A stretch of 41,043 nt of DNA, taken from positions 1 to 41,043 of the forward strand of contig WLGW01000008.1 in assembly GCA_009703055.1 (NCBI GenBank), in the 5' to 3' direction. This DNA comes from Actinomycetota bacterium. Lineage in GTDB: Bacteria > Actinomycetota > Acidimicrobiia > Acidimicrobiales > Ilumatobacteraceae. A program made the translations under genes and the position numbers. The notes beneath the pieces were generated by a model. The model saw only the letters and a program-made list of their open reading frames with translations. It made no database searches and was not told the origin of the DNA. This document shows positions 1 through 8,584 of this stretch, one piece after another. Position 1 is the stretch's first letter. Each line of letters opens with the position of its first letter.

Positions 1-3000
1 ACGAATGTCGCGATGAATCTGACGACGCAGGACGTGGAAGTACTGAGCTGATGTTGTGGCATTGACAACCTGAATGTTGTCTTCTGCGCACATTTGCAAG
101 AAGCGCTCAATACGCGCACTGGAGTGCTCGGGGCCTTGGCCCTCGTACCCATGAGGAAGCAAGAGGACGAGTCCGTTTTCTTGCTTCCATTTGTCTTCGG
201 CAGCAACGAGGTATTGGTCGATCACAATTTGAGCGCCATTGACGAAGTCGCCGAACTGGCCTTCCCACATCACGAGTGCATTGCGATTCGCATAGGAATA
301 GCCGTACTCAAAACCAAGCGCTGCATACTCTGACAAAAGAGAGTCGTAGACCCAGAATCGTCCGGTTGCACCAGGCACATGCTTCAACGGAAGGAATGTT
401 GCTTCAGTCTCAACATCAACAAGCGATGCATGACGATGGCTGAATGTTCCGCGACGTGAATCCTCACCCGCAAGACGAACATCGAATCCTTCGGAAAGCA
501 AAGAGCCAATAGCCAATGCTTCACCAACAGCCCACTCAAAGTCACCCTCAGCTTGATATGCCTTTTCACGGGCTTCAAACTGACGAACAAGCTTGGGGTG
601 AGGATTGAAACCTTCGGGATAATTCGTGAGCTGGAAGAACACACGCTCTAACAACTCTTTGCTGATTGCAGTATTTGCCGGAGGCAACACACCAATCGGT
701 GCAGGAGGCTTTGGCACTTTTACCTTTTCAGGTGCGTGCGAACGCGTGTCATCAAGCGCTACCTGCAACTTCCCCTGGTAGTCCTGCAATGTCTGCTCGG
801 CAACTTCGAGACTGATGTCTCCACGCTTGACGAGATGCTCGACATATAACTTGCGAACACTGCGCTTCTCGGCGATTGCCTTGTACATGAGTGGCTGCGT
901 GTAGCTCGGATCATCACCTTCGTTGTGTCCGTGCAAGCGGTAACACACCATGTCGATAACGACATCTTTATGGAACTTCTGGCGGTACTCGTATGCGAGA
1001 CGTGCTACTCGAACACAGGCTTCAGGGTCATCACCATTCACATGGAAGATCGGCGCCTGCACTGTCTTCGCGACATCTGTTGCGTAGATGGATGAACGAG
1101 CGAACTGAGGCGATGTGGTGAAACCGATTTGGTTATTCACGACGAGGTGAATGGTTCCGCCGACGCGATATCCGTTGATGTCGCTCATTGCGAGACCTTC
1201 GTACACGATGCCCTGTCCGGCAAACGCTGCATCGCCGTGCATCAGAACAGGGATCACGCTGTATGCCATCGCAGGCTGAATGCTGTCTTGCTTTGCGCGG
1301 ACCATGCCCAACACGATTCCGTTGACGGTCTCAAGGTGGCTCGGGTTCGCTGCGAGTTCAACGTCAATGGAGTTTCCGTTAGCCGAGACATAGGAACCAT
1401 GTGCACCAAGGTGGTACTTCACGTCTCCACTGCCCTGCACCGAATCAGAACTTAAGTGACCTTCGAATTCCTTGAAGAGCTGCTTGTAGTCCTTACCCAT
1501 CACATTGACAAGCATGTTGAGGCGACCACGGTGCGGCATACCGAAGATCACACCGTGCATACCGTCATCAGCAGATGAACACAGAAGTTCATCGATGATA
1601 GGAATCATCGACTCTGCACCTTCAAGTCCGAATCGTTTCGTGCCGACGTACTTCGTCGCAAGGAACTTTTCGAATGCTTCTGCAGCATTCAGGCGCTCAA
1701 GGATTCGCAACTTTTTGTCAAGTGTTGGAGTGAAAGTGACACCCTCCAACTTTGACTGCAGCCAACGCTGTTCTTCAGTGTCTTGGATATGCATGTACTC
1801 AACACCAATGGTGCGGCAATACGCATCGCGAAGAACTCCGAGAAGTTCATCAAGTTTCATCTTGCTGCTGCCAGCAACTCCGCCCGTCAGGAACTCACGC
1901 TCGAGGTCCCAAATAGTGAGGCCGTAATGCTGAGGGTCAAGATCGCGCGGAAGCTTTGGCTCCTTCCAGCGCAATGGATCAATGTCTGCAATGAGGTGAC
2001 CGCGAACGCGATGTGAACGCACGAGCAAGCTGACCTGCATTTGCTTGTGCATCATCGTTTCTTCGCGATTCATTGGCGACACGTCTGACGACCACTGCAC
2101 TGCTTGATACGGAATCTCGAGGCTGCGGAAGATGTCGTCGTAGAAGCCGCTCTCACCGAGCAACAACTCGTGCACGCGCTTCAAGAACATGCCACTCTCT
2201 GCACCCTGAATGATGCGATGGTCGTATGTGCTCGTGACGGTGACAACTTTTGACACACCGAGTGCGTTCAAGTTGGTTTCATCGGAGCCTTGGAACTCTG
2301 CCGGGTAATCAATGCTTCCCACACCAACAATCACACCTTGGCCCGGCATGAGGCGAGGCACGGACTGCACGGTGCCGATTGTGCCTGGGTTGGTGATGGA
2401 CACGTTGGCGCCCTGGAAGTCAGCAATGGTGAGTTTGTTGTTCTTTACCTTGCGAATGATTTCGTCATAAGCAACAAGGAATCCTGCGAAGTCAAGAGTG
2501 TCTGCATCGCGAAGAACAGGCACGACGAGGTTGCGTGTACCGTCACCCTTGTCAACGTCAACAGCCAGCCCCACATTCACATGCGGGTTACGAATGATCA
2601 TCGGCTTGCCGGCCTCATCAACCGTGAATGCGTTGCGCATGTTGGGAACGATGTCGGAGATTGCGCGAACAATGGCGTGCGCAATGATGTGAGTAAACGA
2701 CACCTTGCTCATGCCATGACGTGAGCGGTAATCGTTGATTTGCTTGCGGTTGACTTCCAACAAGCGAGCAGGAACATTGCGGAAAGAAGTAGCAGTAGGA
2801 ACGGAGAGGCTCTTCTCCATGTTGGCGACAATGGCAGCACCAACTCCACGAATCGGCTCTGGCGTGATGCCTTCAGGAACTGGCACTACAACTGCGCCGC
2901 TCGCGGCAGGTGCTACAGGCGCGGCAGGTGCAGAAGCAACAGGCGCAGATGCAACCTGAGTTGACGTTGTGGGAATGGCTGCAGGAACAACGATCGGTGC

Positions 3001-3159
3001 AGCTGATGAGACACCATTGGTTGCACTGCGGTAGTCGCTAAAGAACTCGCGCCATGCCTCACTGACAGAGTTGGGGTCTGTACGGAACTGTTCATACATC
3101 TCTTCGACGAGCCAAGAGTTGGCTCCGAAGTCCTGCGTGCGGTCAGCGAGATCAGCCAT
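1..3159 (-). CDS. kgd: Multifunctional 2-oxoglutarate decarboxylase/dehydrogenase Kgd (3' end cut off by window edge)
   Basis: The frame is open from ATG at 3159 to base 1 (1053 residues); the C-terminal part lies outside the window (mycobacterial Kgd is about 1230 residues). Order seen: an E1 N-terminal helix segment (residues 1-40, LADRTQDFGANSW), an Ala/Pro/Val-rich linker (about 50-95), an E2-type acyltransferase core ending in the active-site motif TYDHRIIQGAESG (near 310), then the thiamine-diphosphate E1 module with MPHRGRLN, GDAAFAGQG, NNQIGFTT and CYRLHGHNEGDDP. This fused E2-E1 layout without a lipoyl domain is typical of Actinobacteria. The enzyme oxidises or decarboxylates 2-oxoglutarate in the TCA cycle, working with a lipoyl E2 and E3 encoded elsewhere. 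The start is supported by AAGGAAC and TAAGG just upstream. It is divergent from the cupredoxin gene across about 144 bp. Identification is very secure. Confidence 0.96.
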   Translation of the reverse strand, partial: MADLADRTQDFGANSWLVEEMYEQFRTDPNSVSEAWREFFSDYRSATNGVSSAAPIVVPAAIPTTSTQVASAPVASAPAAPVAPAASGAVVVPVPEGITPEPIRGVGAAIVANMEKSLSVPTATSFRNVPARLLEVNRKQINDYRSRHGMSKVSFTHIIAHAIVRAISDIVPNMRNAFTVDEAGKPMIIRNPHVNVGLAVDVDKGDGTRNLVVPVLRDADTLDFAGFLVAYDEIIRKVKNNKLTIADFQGANVSITNPGTIGTVQSVPRLMPGQGVIVGVGSIDYPAEFQGSDETNLNALGVSKVVTVTSTYDHRIIQGAESGMFLKRVHELLLGESGFYDDIFRSLEIPYQAVQWSSDVSPMNREETMMHKQMQVSLLVRSHRVRGHLIADIDPLRWKEPKLPRDLDPQHYGLTIWDLEREFLTGGVAGSSKMKLDELLGVLRDAYCRTIGVEYMHIQDTEEQRWLQSKLEGVTFTPTLDKKLRILERLNAAEAFEKFLATKYVGTKRFGLEGAESMIPIIDELLCSSADDGMHGVIFGMPHRGRLNMLVNVMGKDYKQLFKEFEGHLSSDSVQGSGDVKYHLGAHGSYVSANGNSIDVELAANPSHLETVNGIVLGMVRAKQDSIQPAMAYSVIPVLMHGDAAFAGQGIVYEGLAMSDINGYRVGGTIHLVVNNQIGFTTSPQFARSSIYATDVAKTVQAPIFHVNGDDPEACVRVARLAYEYRQKFHKDVVIDMVCYRLHGHNEGDDPSYTQPLMYKAIAEKRSVRKLYVEHLVKRGDISLEVAEQTLQDYQGKLQVALDDTRSHAPEKVKVPKPPAPIGVLPPANTAISKELLERVFFQLTNYPEGFNPHPKLVRQFEAREKAYQAEGDFEWAVGEALAIGSLLSEGFDVRLAGEDSRRGTFSHRHASLVDVETEATFLPLKHVPGATGRFWVYDSLLSEYAALGFEYGYSYANRNALVMWEGQFGDFVNGAQIVIDQYLVAAEDKWKQENGLVLLLPHGYEGQGPEHSSARIERFLQMCAEDNIQVVNATTSAQYFHVLRRQIHRDIR

Positions 3160-3303
3160 GTTGTTGCCTTAGTTCCTTGCCCTCATGGGCGGTGGGGCGC
3201 CTGGGCGAGGCACCACGGACGTCATTGTCCGCGTGACCGATGGTACTTCTCAGGTATGCCCCAACCGTCCTTTATCGGTCCCGAGGGGAGTAAATTCGGT
3301 CTC

Positions 3304-3675
3304 ATGAAGCGTGCACTCCCCTTTCTCGTCGCAATCGGACTCTTGAGTTCCTGTGGTGGCGGCACTAGCGCCCCCGCCGAGACACTCCCCACAGGAGCAA
3401 TGGTGGTGGAAGCAGTGTCCGGTCTGCGGTTCGACGCTGCAGAATACGGCCCTGTGAAGGCCGGTGAAGTTCTTATCGGATACTCGAACGAAGATTCCAT
3501 TCGTCACACCCTCATCTTGGCCAAGGACAACATGAAGGTCGCCAACTTCAAGTTGGTAGTTGCCAATAAAGGCGCCGTTGACTCTGGCACTGTCACTCTT
3601 GATGCCGGCACCTACGAGGTCATCTGCGACGTACCCGGCCACGGCAATATGAGAGCGAAACTGATTGTCGAGTGA
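3304..3675 (+). CDS. Cupredoxin-like lipoprotein
   Basis: 123 residues from ATG at 3304, preceded by GAGGGGAG about 13 bases upstream; the frame is open further upstream (ATG at 3256) but that start would bury the signal peptide. Residues 1-17 form a lipoprotein signal ending in a lipobox (GLLSSC), so the protein is probably anchored outside the membrane. After a Ser/Ala/Pro linker comes one cupredoxin fold: an early His (SIRHTL) and the C-terminal loop VICDVPGHGNM supplying Cys, His and Met, the usual type 1 copper ligands. A small periplasmic electron carrier or copper-binding protein is likely; the redox partner is not visible. The gene is monocistronic and ends just before a strong terminator. 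Fold and ligands are well supported, the role is inferred. Confidence 0.85.
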   Translation: MKRALPFLVAIGLLSSCGGGTSAPAETLPTGAMVVEAVSGLRFDAAEYGPVKAGEVLIGYSNEDSIRHTLILAKDNMKVANFKLVVANKGAVDSGTVTLDAGTYEVICDVPGHGNMRAKLIVE

Positions 3676-3699
3676 TTCGCAATAGTTCGCAAGAACGAA

Positions 3700-3728
3700 A
3701 AAGGGCCGCCCCAGTGGGGCGGCCCTTT
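3700..3728. terminator. Bidirectional Rho-independent terminator
   Basis: A perfect 13-bp stem (AAAGGGCCGCCCC / GGGGCGGCCCTTT) with a 3-base loop AGT, flanked by A-rich sequence on the left and T-rich sequence on the right. It lies between the convergent cupredoxin gene (stop 3675) and the PuuD-N-like gene (stop 3746) and can terminate both. Confidence 0.92.
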
Positions 3729-3745
3729 CGTTTAGTTCCGAAGAA

Positions 3746-4522
3746 TTAGGCGCGCATCAACACGATGGATGCAATGAAGAACACTGCCCACAGAACGACA
3801 CCAGAGATGATGGCATTCTTCTGGCTTTCATATGGCCAGAGCATCTTGTTACCAGCCTTGATGCCACCGAACTTGCCGAGAGCATTTAACTGCAAGAGAG
3901 CAATGATTACGATGGAGATCAACATGAATGTGTTTGCATCACTTGAAGATGCAGAGAAGTAGCTGTCGTAGTAGTGCGCAGCACCGACCATGAAGAACAA
4001 CATGGAGACCGAGAAGATCATGTTCTGGCGAGAAGCGAGCATGGCGCGACGACCTGAGGTTGCTGCGTCAGGGTTTGCTTCTCCACCGGAAAGAACATTG
4101 GTTGCGTTTGCGATAACAACCTTCTGGTTCTTCCAGATGATCATCCACACATTGGCAGCCATGAGAATTCCCAGTGTCATACCAACACTGATTGCCGCAT
4201 TCTTGGCATTAAGTGGGAAGTCCGCTACTTCAGTGTGATTCATGAAGTCCTGCATGTAGTCAGGCGCGACCCCGACGATCAAGAGGCCAGTTGCCAATGT
4301 GGCAACTGATGCCCAACGGAACCACCAGAGAGCGCGAGTCGCGATCTGGGTGATGGTGATGTTGCGAGCCTTGCCTTCGTCGCCATAAGCGGCCAAGCCA
4401 GGAACCTGCACCAGGTTGAAGTAGTAGAGCAGACCGATCCAGGTGATGCCTGCAAGAACATGCAGGTAACGGAACCAGAAATTGCCAATCGCATTTGCAT
4501 CAAACAGTGAAGCTGCGTTCAT
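3746..4522 (-). CDS. PuuD N-terminal-like (Urate_ox_N) multi-spanning membrane protein
   Basis: 258 residues with about seven to eight hydrophobic helices. The opening segment RYLHVLAGITWIGLLYYFN and the later WFRW and NVWMIIWKNQK resemble the membrane domain of the urate hydroxylase PuuD family (Pfam Urate_ox_N), which normally binds haem through conserved histidines and often carries a C-terminal cytochrome c domain. No CxxCH is present here and the protein stops after the membrane domain, so urate oxidation is not established; no purine genes are nearby. I chose ATG 4522 over ATG 4531 because AAGGGGA sits about 9 bases before 4522 but directly against 4531. The gene is divergent from ettA and shares the terminator at 3700-3728. 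Family assignment is moderate and function open. Confidence 0.68.
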   Translation of the reverse strand: MNAASLFDANAIGNFWFRYLHVLAGITWIGLLYYFNLVQVPGLAAYGDEGKARNITITQIATRALWWFRWASVATLATGLLIVGVAPDYMQDFMNHTEVADFPLNAKNAAISVGMTLGILMAANVWMIIWKNQKVVIANATNVLSGGEANPDAATSGRRAMLASRQNMIFSVSMLFFMVGAAHYYDSYFSASSSDANTFMLISIVIIALLQLNALGKFGGIKAGNKMLWPYESQKNAIISGVVLWAVFFIASIVLMRA

Positions 4523-4544
4523 GTGAGTCATTCCCCTTGAGTAA

Positions 4545-4560
4545 GCGCCCGATGGGGCGC
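4545..4560. repeat. Short GC-rich inverted repeat in the divergent ettA promoter region
   Basis: GCGCCC-GATG-GGGCGC is a perfect 6-bp inverted repeat upstream of the membrane-protein gene (start 4522). It could form a 5' leader hairpin or an operator for that gene. Nothing else in the sequence distinguishes these options. Confidence 0.35.
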
Positions 4561-4615
4561 AGAAGCAAAGTTACCCCTATGGAGCGCGGGAAGGGTGGAA
4601 TCAACCTCCCCGAAC

Positions 4616-4621
4616 TAACCT
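4616..4621 (+). promoter_or_regulatory. Candidate -10 box for leaderless ettA transcript
   Basis: TAACCT ends 9 bases before the ettA ATG (4631) and there is no Shine-Dalgarno sequence between them. This spacing places the transcription start at or next to the start codon. Confidence 0.45.
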
Positions 4622-4630
4622 TCAAGCACC

Positions 4631-6307
4631 ATGGCGCACGAGTTCATTTACACCTGTTACAAGCTGGCGCGGTTCTATCCGCCTGACCGCACCATCCTCG
4701 AGAACATCTCCCTCTCGTTCTATCCGGGCGCCAAAATCGGCGTGATCGGCTCAAATGGCAGCGGAAAGTCCAGTCTTTTGCGCATCATGGCCGGTCTTGA
4801 CGATGGCTATACCGGCGAAGCACGCCTCACCCCAGGTTTCACGGTGGGCCTCCTGGAGCAGGAACCTCAACTTGACCCATCCAAGGATGTGCTGGGCAAT
4901 GTGATGGACGGTGTCGCCCCCATCCGCGACATGCTTGCTCGTTACGACGAAGTGATGGCCATGTGGGCTGACCCCGATGCCGACTACGACAAAGTCGGAG
5001 CTATGCAGGCAGAACTCGAGGACAAGATCGCCGCTGCTGACGCTTGGAGCCTCGACCGCAACGTGGAAATCGCCATGGATGCGCTTCGCTGCCCTCCGAA
5101 TGATTCCGACGTCACGAAGCTGTCGGGTGGTGAACGTCGTCGCGTTGCACTGTGTCGTCTTCTCTTGGCACGACCTGATCTTTTGCTATTGGACGAGCCA
5201 ACCAACCACTTGGACGCCGAGTCAGTCGACTGGCTGGAGCGTTTCCTCAAGGAATACCCCGGCACCGTTGTTGCGATTACTCACGACCGCTACTTCCTCG
5301 ACAATGTTGCGAGCTGGATTCTTGAATTGGATCGCGGACGTGGATTCCCATTCGAAGGCAACTACTCCTCATGGTTGGAACAGAAGCAAGCACGTCTCGA
5401 ATCAGAAGAAAAGCAAAGCGACACCCGCCAACGCACATTGCAGCGCGAATTGGAATGGGTCAAGATGTCGCCAAAGGCTCGACAAGCCAAAGGTAAAGCT
5501 CGTCTTGCTGCATACGACAAGTTGCACGCAGAAGCTTTGGCTTCAGAGCGCGGACCCGACAAGTTAGAAATCAATATTCCTGCCGGGCCTCGCCTTGGTG
5601 ACAATGTGATTCAAGTAGAGAACTTGTCGAAGGGGTTTGGCGATCGACTGCTGATTGAGAATCTGTCGTTCTCACTTCCCCCTGCAGGCATCGTTGGCAT
5701 CATCGGACCAAACGGTGCGGGTAAGTCCACGTTGTTCGCAATGCTCACTGGTCAACAAGCACCTGATTCCGGAACTGTTGCCGTTGGCGACACTGTGCAG
5801 TTGAGCTATGTCGACCAGAACCGCGATTCACTTGACCCTGCAAAGACTGTCTACGAGGAAATCACTGAAGGTGTTGAGCACATGAAGGTCGGTGGTCGTG
5901 AGATTCATGGCCGCGCCTACGTTGCAAGCTTTAACTTCAAGGGCGCCGACCAACAGAAGTTGGTGGGCGATCTTTCCGGTGGAGAACGCAACCGTGTTCA
6001 CCTCGCAAAAGTTCTCAAGCGCGGTGGAAATGTTTTGTTGTTGGACGAACCAACAAACGACCTCGACGTAGACACCTTGCGTGCCTTGGAAGATGCTCTC
6101 GAGCAGTTTCCTGGTTGTGCAGTAGTAATTAGCCACGACCGCTGGTTTCTTGACCGCATTGCAACACACGTTCTTGCGTTCGAAGGCGACAGTCAGGTGC
6201 GTTGGTTTGAAGGCAACTTCTCTGAGTATGAATCCTGGCGCCGTAAGGAACTCGGTTCTGCCGCAGAACAACCACATCGAATCAAGTACAAGCCACTCGC
6301 TCGATAA
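4631..6307 (+). CDS. ettA: Energy-dependent translational throttle protein EttA (ABC-F ATPase)
   Basis: 558 residues with two ABC ATPase domains and no membrane helices, the ABC-F layout. Domain 1 has Walker A GSNGSGKS (residues 40-47), signature LSGGERRR and Walker B LLLLDEPTNHLD; domain 2 has GPNGAGKST, LSGGERNR and LLLDEPTNDLD. The insert in domain 1 (about residues 95-145, acidic and helical) matches the EttA arm, and the charged P-site tRNA-interaction linker (about 255-305) joins the domains. EttA binds the ribosomal E site and couples early elongation to the ATP/ADP ratio. The N-terminus starting MAHEFIYT with SLSFYPGAKIGVIG soon after fits the family and fixes the start. The stop overlaps the next gene by one base (TAATG), so at least four genes may be cotranscribed. 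Confidence 0.96.
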   Translation: MAHEFIYTCYKLARFYPPDRTILENISLSFYPGAKIGVIGSNGSGKSSLLRIMAGLDDGYTGEARLTPGFTVGLLEQEPQLDPSKDVLGNVMDGVAPIRDMLARYDEVMAMWADPDADYDKVGAMQAELEDKIAAADAWSLDRNVEIAMDALRCPPNDSDVTKLSGGERRRVALCRLLLARPDLLLLDEPTNHLDAESVDWLERFLKEYPGTVVAITHDRYFLDNVASWILELDRGRGFPFEGNYSSWLEQKQARLESEEKQSDTRQRTLQRELEWVKMSPKARQAKGKARLAAYDKLHAEALASERGPDKLEINIPAGPRLGDNVIQVENLSKGFGDRLLIENLSFSLPPAGIVGIIGPNGAGKSTLFAMLTGQQAPDSGTVAVGDTVQLSYVDQNRDSLDPAKTVYEEITEGVEHMKVGGREIHGRAYVASFNFKGADQQKLVGDLSGGERNRVHLAKVLKRGGNVLLLDEPTNDLDVDTLRALEDALEQFPGCAVVISHDRWFLDRIATHVLAFEGDSQVRWFEGNFSEYESWRRKELGSAAEQPHRIKYKPLAR

Positions 6308-6624
6308 TGCATACATCACTTCGCCTCATACGAATCACCTGTTTGACGTTGATGCTTTCGGGTATCCCGGCACTGATCGTCTCTTCCATTCGCGGCAACA
6401 ATGAAGGCTGGGTGCTGACATTCGGAATGATTTCTGCTGTAGCCGCAATCATTCTCATGGCTGTTTCCGCCGCAACCTCGACAAAGCGCCTTGATGCATT
6501 CGATGATGTTGTAGCCGAGCGAGTGGAACAACGCATTCGCATGCTGGTGGAAGCCGGTGCGAATGAAACCGATGTTCGCAACTTGGTGCGCGAGTCAATG
6601 AGCTTGGTACGCGGTCAAGAATGA
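6307..6624 (+). CDS. Small two-helix membrane protein, unknown function
   Basis: 105 residues. Two hydrophobic helices (about 10-26 and 36-55) are joined by a short polar loop, followed by a charged amphipathic helical tail (about 60-105) with an acidic/basic pattern that could form a coiled coil. No catalytic motif is visible and I do not recognise a named family. The gene overlaps ettA by one base (TAATG) and cysQ by four (ATGA), so it is translated as part of the same operon and is very probably real. Confidence 0.8.
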   Translation: MHTSLRLIRITCLTLMLSGIPALIVSSIRGNNEGWVLTFGMISAVAAIILMAVSAATSTKRLDAFDDVVAERVEQRIRMLVEAGANETDVRNLVRESMSLVRGQE

Positions 6625-7406
6625 GCAATGACAAGCTCTTCGCATCCTGGGAGGGCTTGTCCGATTCCGAACTCTCAACAGAGTTAGCGCGCCACACAGG
6701 TGTGCTTCTTGAGAAGCACAGAGAAGATGAGATCGAACGCGGCACAACCGTGTGGCAACTCAAAGACTCGGGCGACATGTTGGCGCATCGATTCTTGATG
6801 GAAGCGTTCGGTGCATTGCGACCTGATGACGCAGTACTATCTGAAGAGGGCTACGACAATCGACAGCGTGTGGGAGCACCCCGCGTGTGGATTGTTGATC
6901 CGCTGGATGGCACCAATGAATACGGCGAAGGTCGTGCCGACTGGGCCGTGCACATTGCACTGTGGGAAGAAACTACTCTCACCGCAGGCGCTGTCTCTCT
7001 GCCCAGCATCGACGCCGTGTATTCCACGAACCCTGCGCCTGTTGTTCCACCCAAGGAAGGCGCCAAGCCACGTCTTGTGACATCACGTAATCGTGCACCG
7101 TATGCGGCAATCTTGGTGAGCGAAGGTCTTGATTGCGATGCGTATCGCCTCGGGAGCGCCGGCGCCAAAGCAATGAGCATCATCATGGGTGAAGCCGACA
7201 TTTACGTGCACGATGGCGGCATGCATCAATGGGACTCTGCAGCACCCGCAGCTGTTGCACTTGCCGCAGGACTGCACGCAAGTCGTCTTGATGGCTCCCC
7301 TCTTGTCTACAACGAAGCCGACACCTGGTTACCTGACTTCTTTGTCTGCCGACCCGAATACACCGATGCAATTCTTCATGCCATTTGGGGTCGCGATCCA
7401 CGATGA
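6621..7406 (+). CDS. cysQ: 3'(2'),5'-bisphosphate nucleotidase CysQ-like (inositol monophosphatase superfamily)
   Basis: 261 residues. The family metal-binding motifs are all present: LSEEG (73-77), WIVDPLDGTNEY (90-101) and QWDSAAP (about 202-208); a Lys-Asp pair near 49 also fits. The DPLDGTNE form is typical of CysQ-type enzymes, which dephosphorylate 3'-phosphoadenosine 5'-phosphate (PAP) or PAPS; some actinobacterial members also act on inositol or fructose phosphates, so the substrate is not certain. Mg2+ and inhibition by Li+ are family features. It starts with an ATGA overlap with the preceding gene and ends with an ATGA overlap with the next. The cysHDN genes lie about 9 kb away, not in the same operon. 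Confidence 0.85.
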   Translation: MSNDKLFASWEGLSDSELSTELARHTGVLLEKHREDEIERGTTVWQLKDSGDMLAHRFLMEAFGALRPDDAVLSEEGYDNRQRVGAPRVWIVDPLDGTNEYGEGRADWAVHIALWEETTLTAGAVSLPSIDAVYSTNPAPVVPPKEGAKPRLVTSRNRAPYAAILVSEGLDCDAYRLGSAGAKAMSIIMGEADIYVHDGGMHQWDSAAPAAVALAAGLHASRLDGSPLVYNEADTWLPDFFVCRPEYTDAILHAIWGRDPR

Positions 7407-8218
7407 GCGACACAGTTCTCGTTTCCATTGATGGTCACGTTGCGACTGTCTCACTGAATCGCCCTCACCGTGCAAATGCATGGACAGGTCGTATGCACGC
7501 CGAATACAAAACAGCAATGTCTGCTCTCGACGCAGACATGAACATTCGCGCCATTGTTGTCACAGGCGAGGGAAAGACATTTTGTGTAGGCGGTGACTCT
7601 GAGGCTCTGGCGGGACATGCGGAGCGCGGTGGTTACGACCCAGGCGAAAGCGCAACTGTTGCAAACCCCGGCACAAACCTTCCATCAGAATTTGACCACG
7701 ACCTTGCATGGCACTTTGGTCTTCGCGTACCCGTGATTGCTGCGATTAACGGAGCATGTGCAGGAATTGGCTTGGCGCTTCCGTTGTTCTGCGATCTGCG
7801 ATTCATTTCCGCATCTGCAAAGTGCACGACAGCTGCGCCAAAGTTGGGGTTGCCTGCTGAATATGGAATGAGCTGGACGTTGCCTCGCCTCATCGGCATG
7901 ACTCGCGCAAATGACCTGCTGCTTTCCGGTCGAGTGTTCACAGGCGAAGAGACGCGTGACTGGGGACTGTGGAACGGTGTCGCCGATGACGGCGCAGGCG
8001 CATTGCAGATGGCGCACGAATGGGCCCACAATCTTGCAGCAAACGCCGGGCCGAATGCTGTTTCCACAACCAAAGCACAGATTTATCGCGATTACGTTCG
8101 CCATCATCTCGGCGCATCAATTGACGAATCAATCGTATTGATTGATGCCGCGACAAAGACCGCTGAATATCGCGAGGGCATTGCGGCACTTCGCGAGAAA
8201 CGCCCGCCTAATTTCTGA
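7403..8218 (+). CDS. Enoyl-CoA hydratase/isomerase family (crotonase fold) protein
   Basis: 271 residues from ATG 7403, chosen because it forms an ATGA overlap with the cysQ stop; the frame extends 18 bases further up. Crotonase hallmarks are present: the first oxyanion-hole segment TFCVGGD (about residue 57) and the second NGACAGIGL (about 118-126), followed by a Glu in GLPAEYGMSW at the usual catalytic position. A loop rich in Gly/Pro (PGESATVANPG) lengthens the region after the first oxyanion segment. Likely acts on an acyl-CoA in beta-oxidation, but hydratases, isomerases and dehalogenases share this fold. Its stop is directly adjacent to the convergent VOC gene's stop, with no spacer. 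Confidence 0.88.
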   Translation: MSDTVLVSIDGHVATVSLNRPHRANAWTGRMHAEYKTAMSALDADMNIRAIVVTGEGKTFCVGGDSEALAGHAERGGYDPGESATVANPGTNLPSEFDHDLAWHFGLRVPVIAAINGACAGIGLALPLFCDLRFISASAKCTTAAPKLGLPAEYGMSWTLPRLIGMTRANDLLLSGRVFTGEETRDWGLWNGVADDGAGALQMAHEWAHNLAANAGPNAVSTTKAQIYRDYVRHHLGASIDESIVLIDAATKTAEYREGIAALREKRPPNF

Positions 8219-8584
8219 CTACTTGATGTAGGCGCAGAGGTCAAACAGATTGCCGTCTGGATCGGCAAAGTTTGCAATACGACCATACGACTCACTTCGT
8301 TGTGCGCGAGTTTCTACTGCGCCCAACTTCAGCAAACGCTTTCGTTCGTCATCAAAGTTTTCAACCGCGCATGAGAGATCAAGATGGATAGAGCCATGTA
8401 TGTGTTCGCCGCGCTGAAAGCCCATCGTGCGATGCCCGGTGGACGCTGCCAGGAGAATCCAACGATCACCATCCTCGCGTTCTATCTCATGAAGTTCCAA
8501 TACTCCCGCCCAGAACAATGCGAGTTCGTTGGTGTTTGGTGAATCAAGTGTGACAATGTCGAAATGAGTGAGTGCCATATTCAT
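8219..8584 (-). CDS. VOC/glyoxalase-family protein
   Basis: 121 residues. Two beta-alpha-beta-beta-beta modules can be seen, one beginning THFDIVTLDSPN and the other ending in NFADPDGNLFDLCAYI, which is the common VOC ending (DPDGN.F.L). His in the first strand, His in SIHLDL and Glu are possible metal ligands. VOC proteins include glyoxalases, dioxygenases and binding proteins, so no reaction is assigned. The ATG at 8584 overlaps the upstream CoA-transferase stop by one base (TGATG); ATG 8578 is an alternative. Cotranscription with the CoA transferase suggests a linked catabolic or detoxifying role. Confidence 0.8.
   Translation of the reverse strand: MNMALTHFDIVTLDSPNTNELALFWAGVLELHEIEREDGDRWILLAASTGHRTMGFQRGEHIHGSIHLDLSCAVENFDDERKRLLKLGAVETRAQRSESYGRIANFADPDGNLFDLCAYIK

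Noticed and set aside
8127-8143. AATCAAT-CGT-ATTGATT hairpin inside the enoyl-CoA hydratase gene
   Set aside because: It is a single A/T-rich repeat inside coding sequence, with nothing to tie it to regulation; chance is likely.
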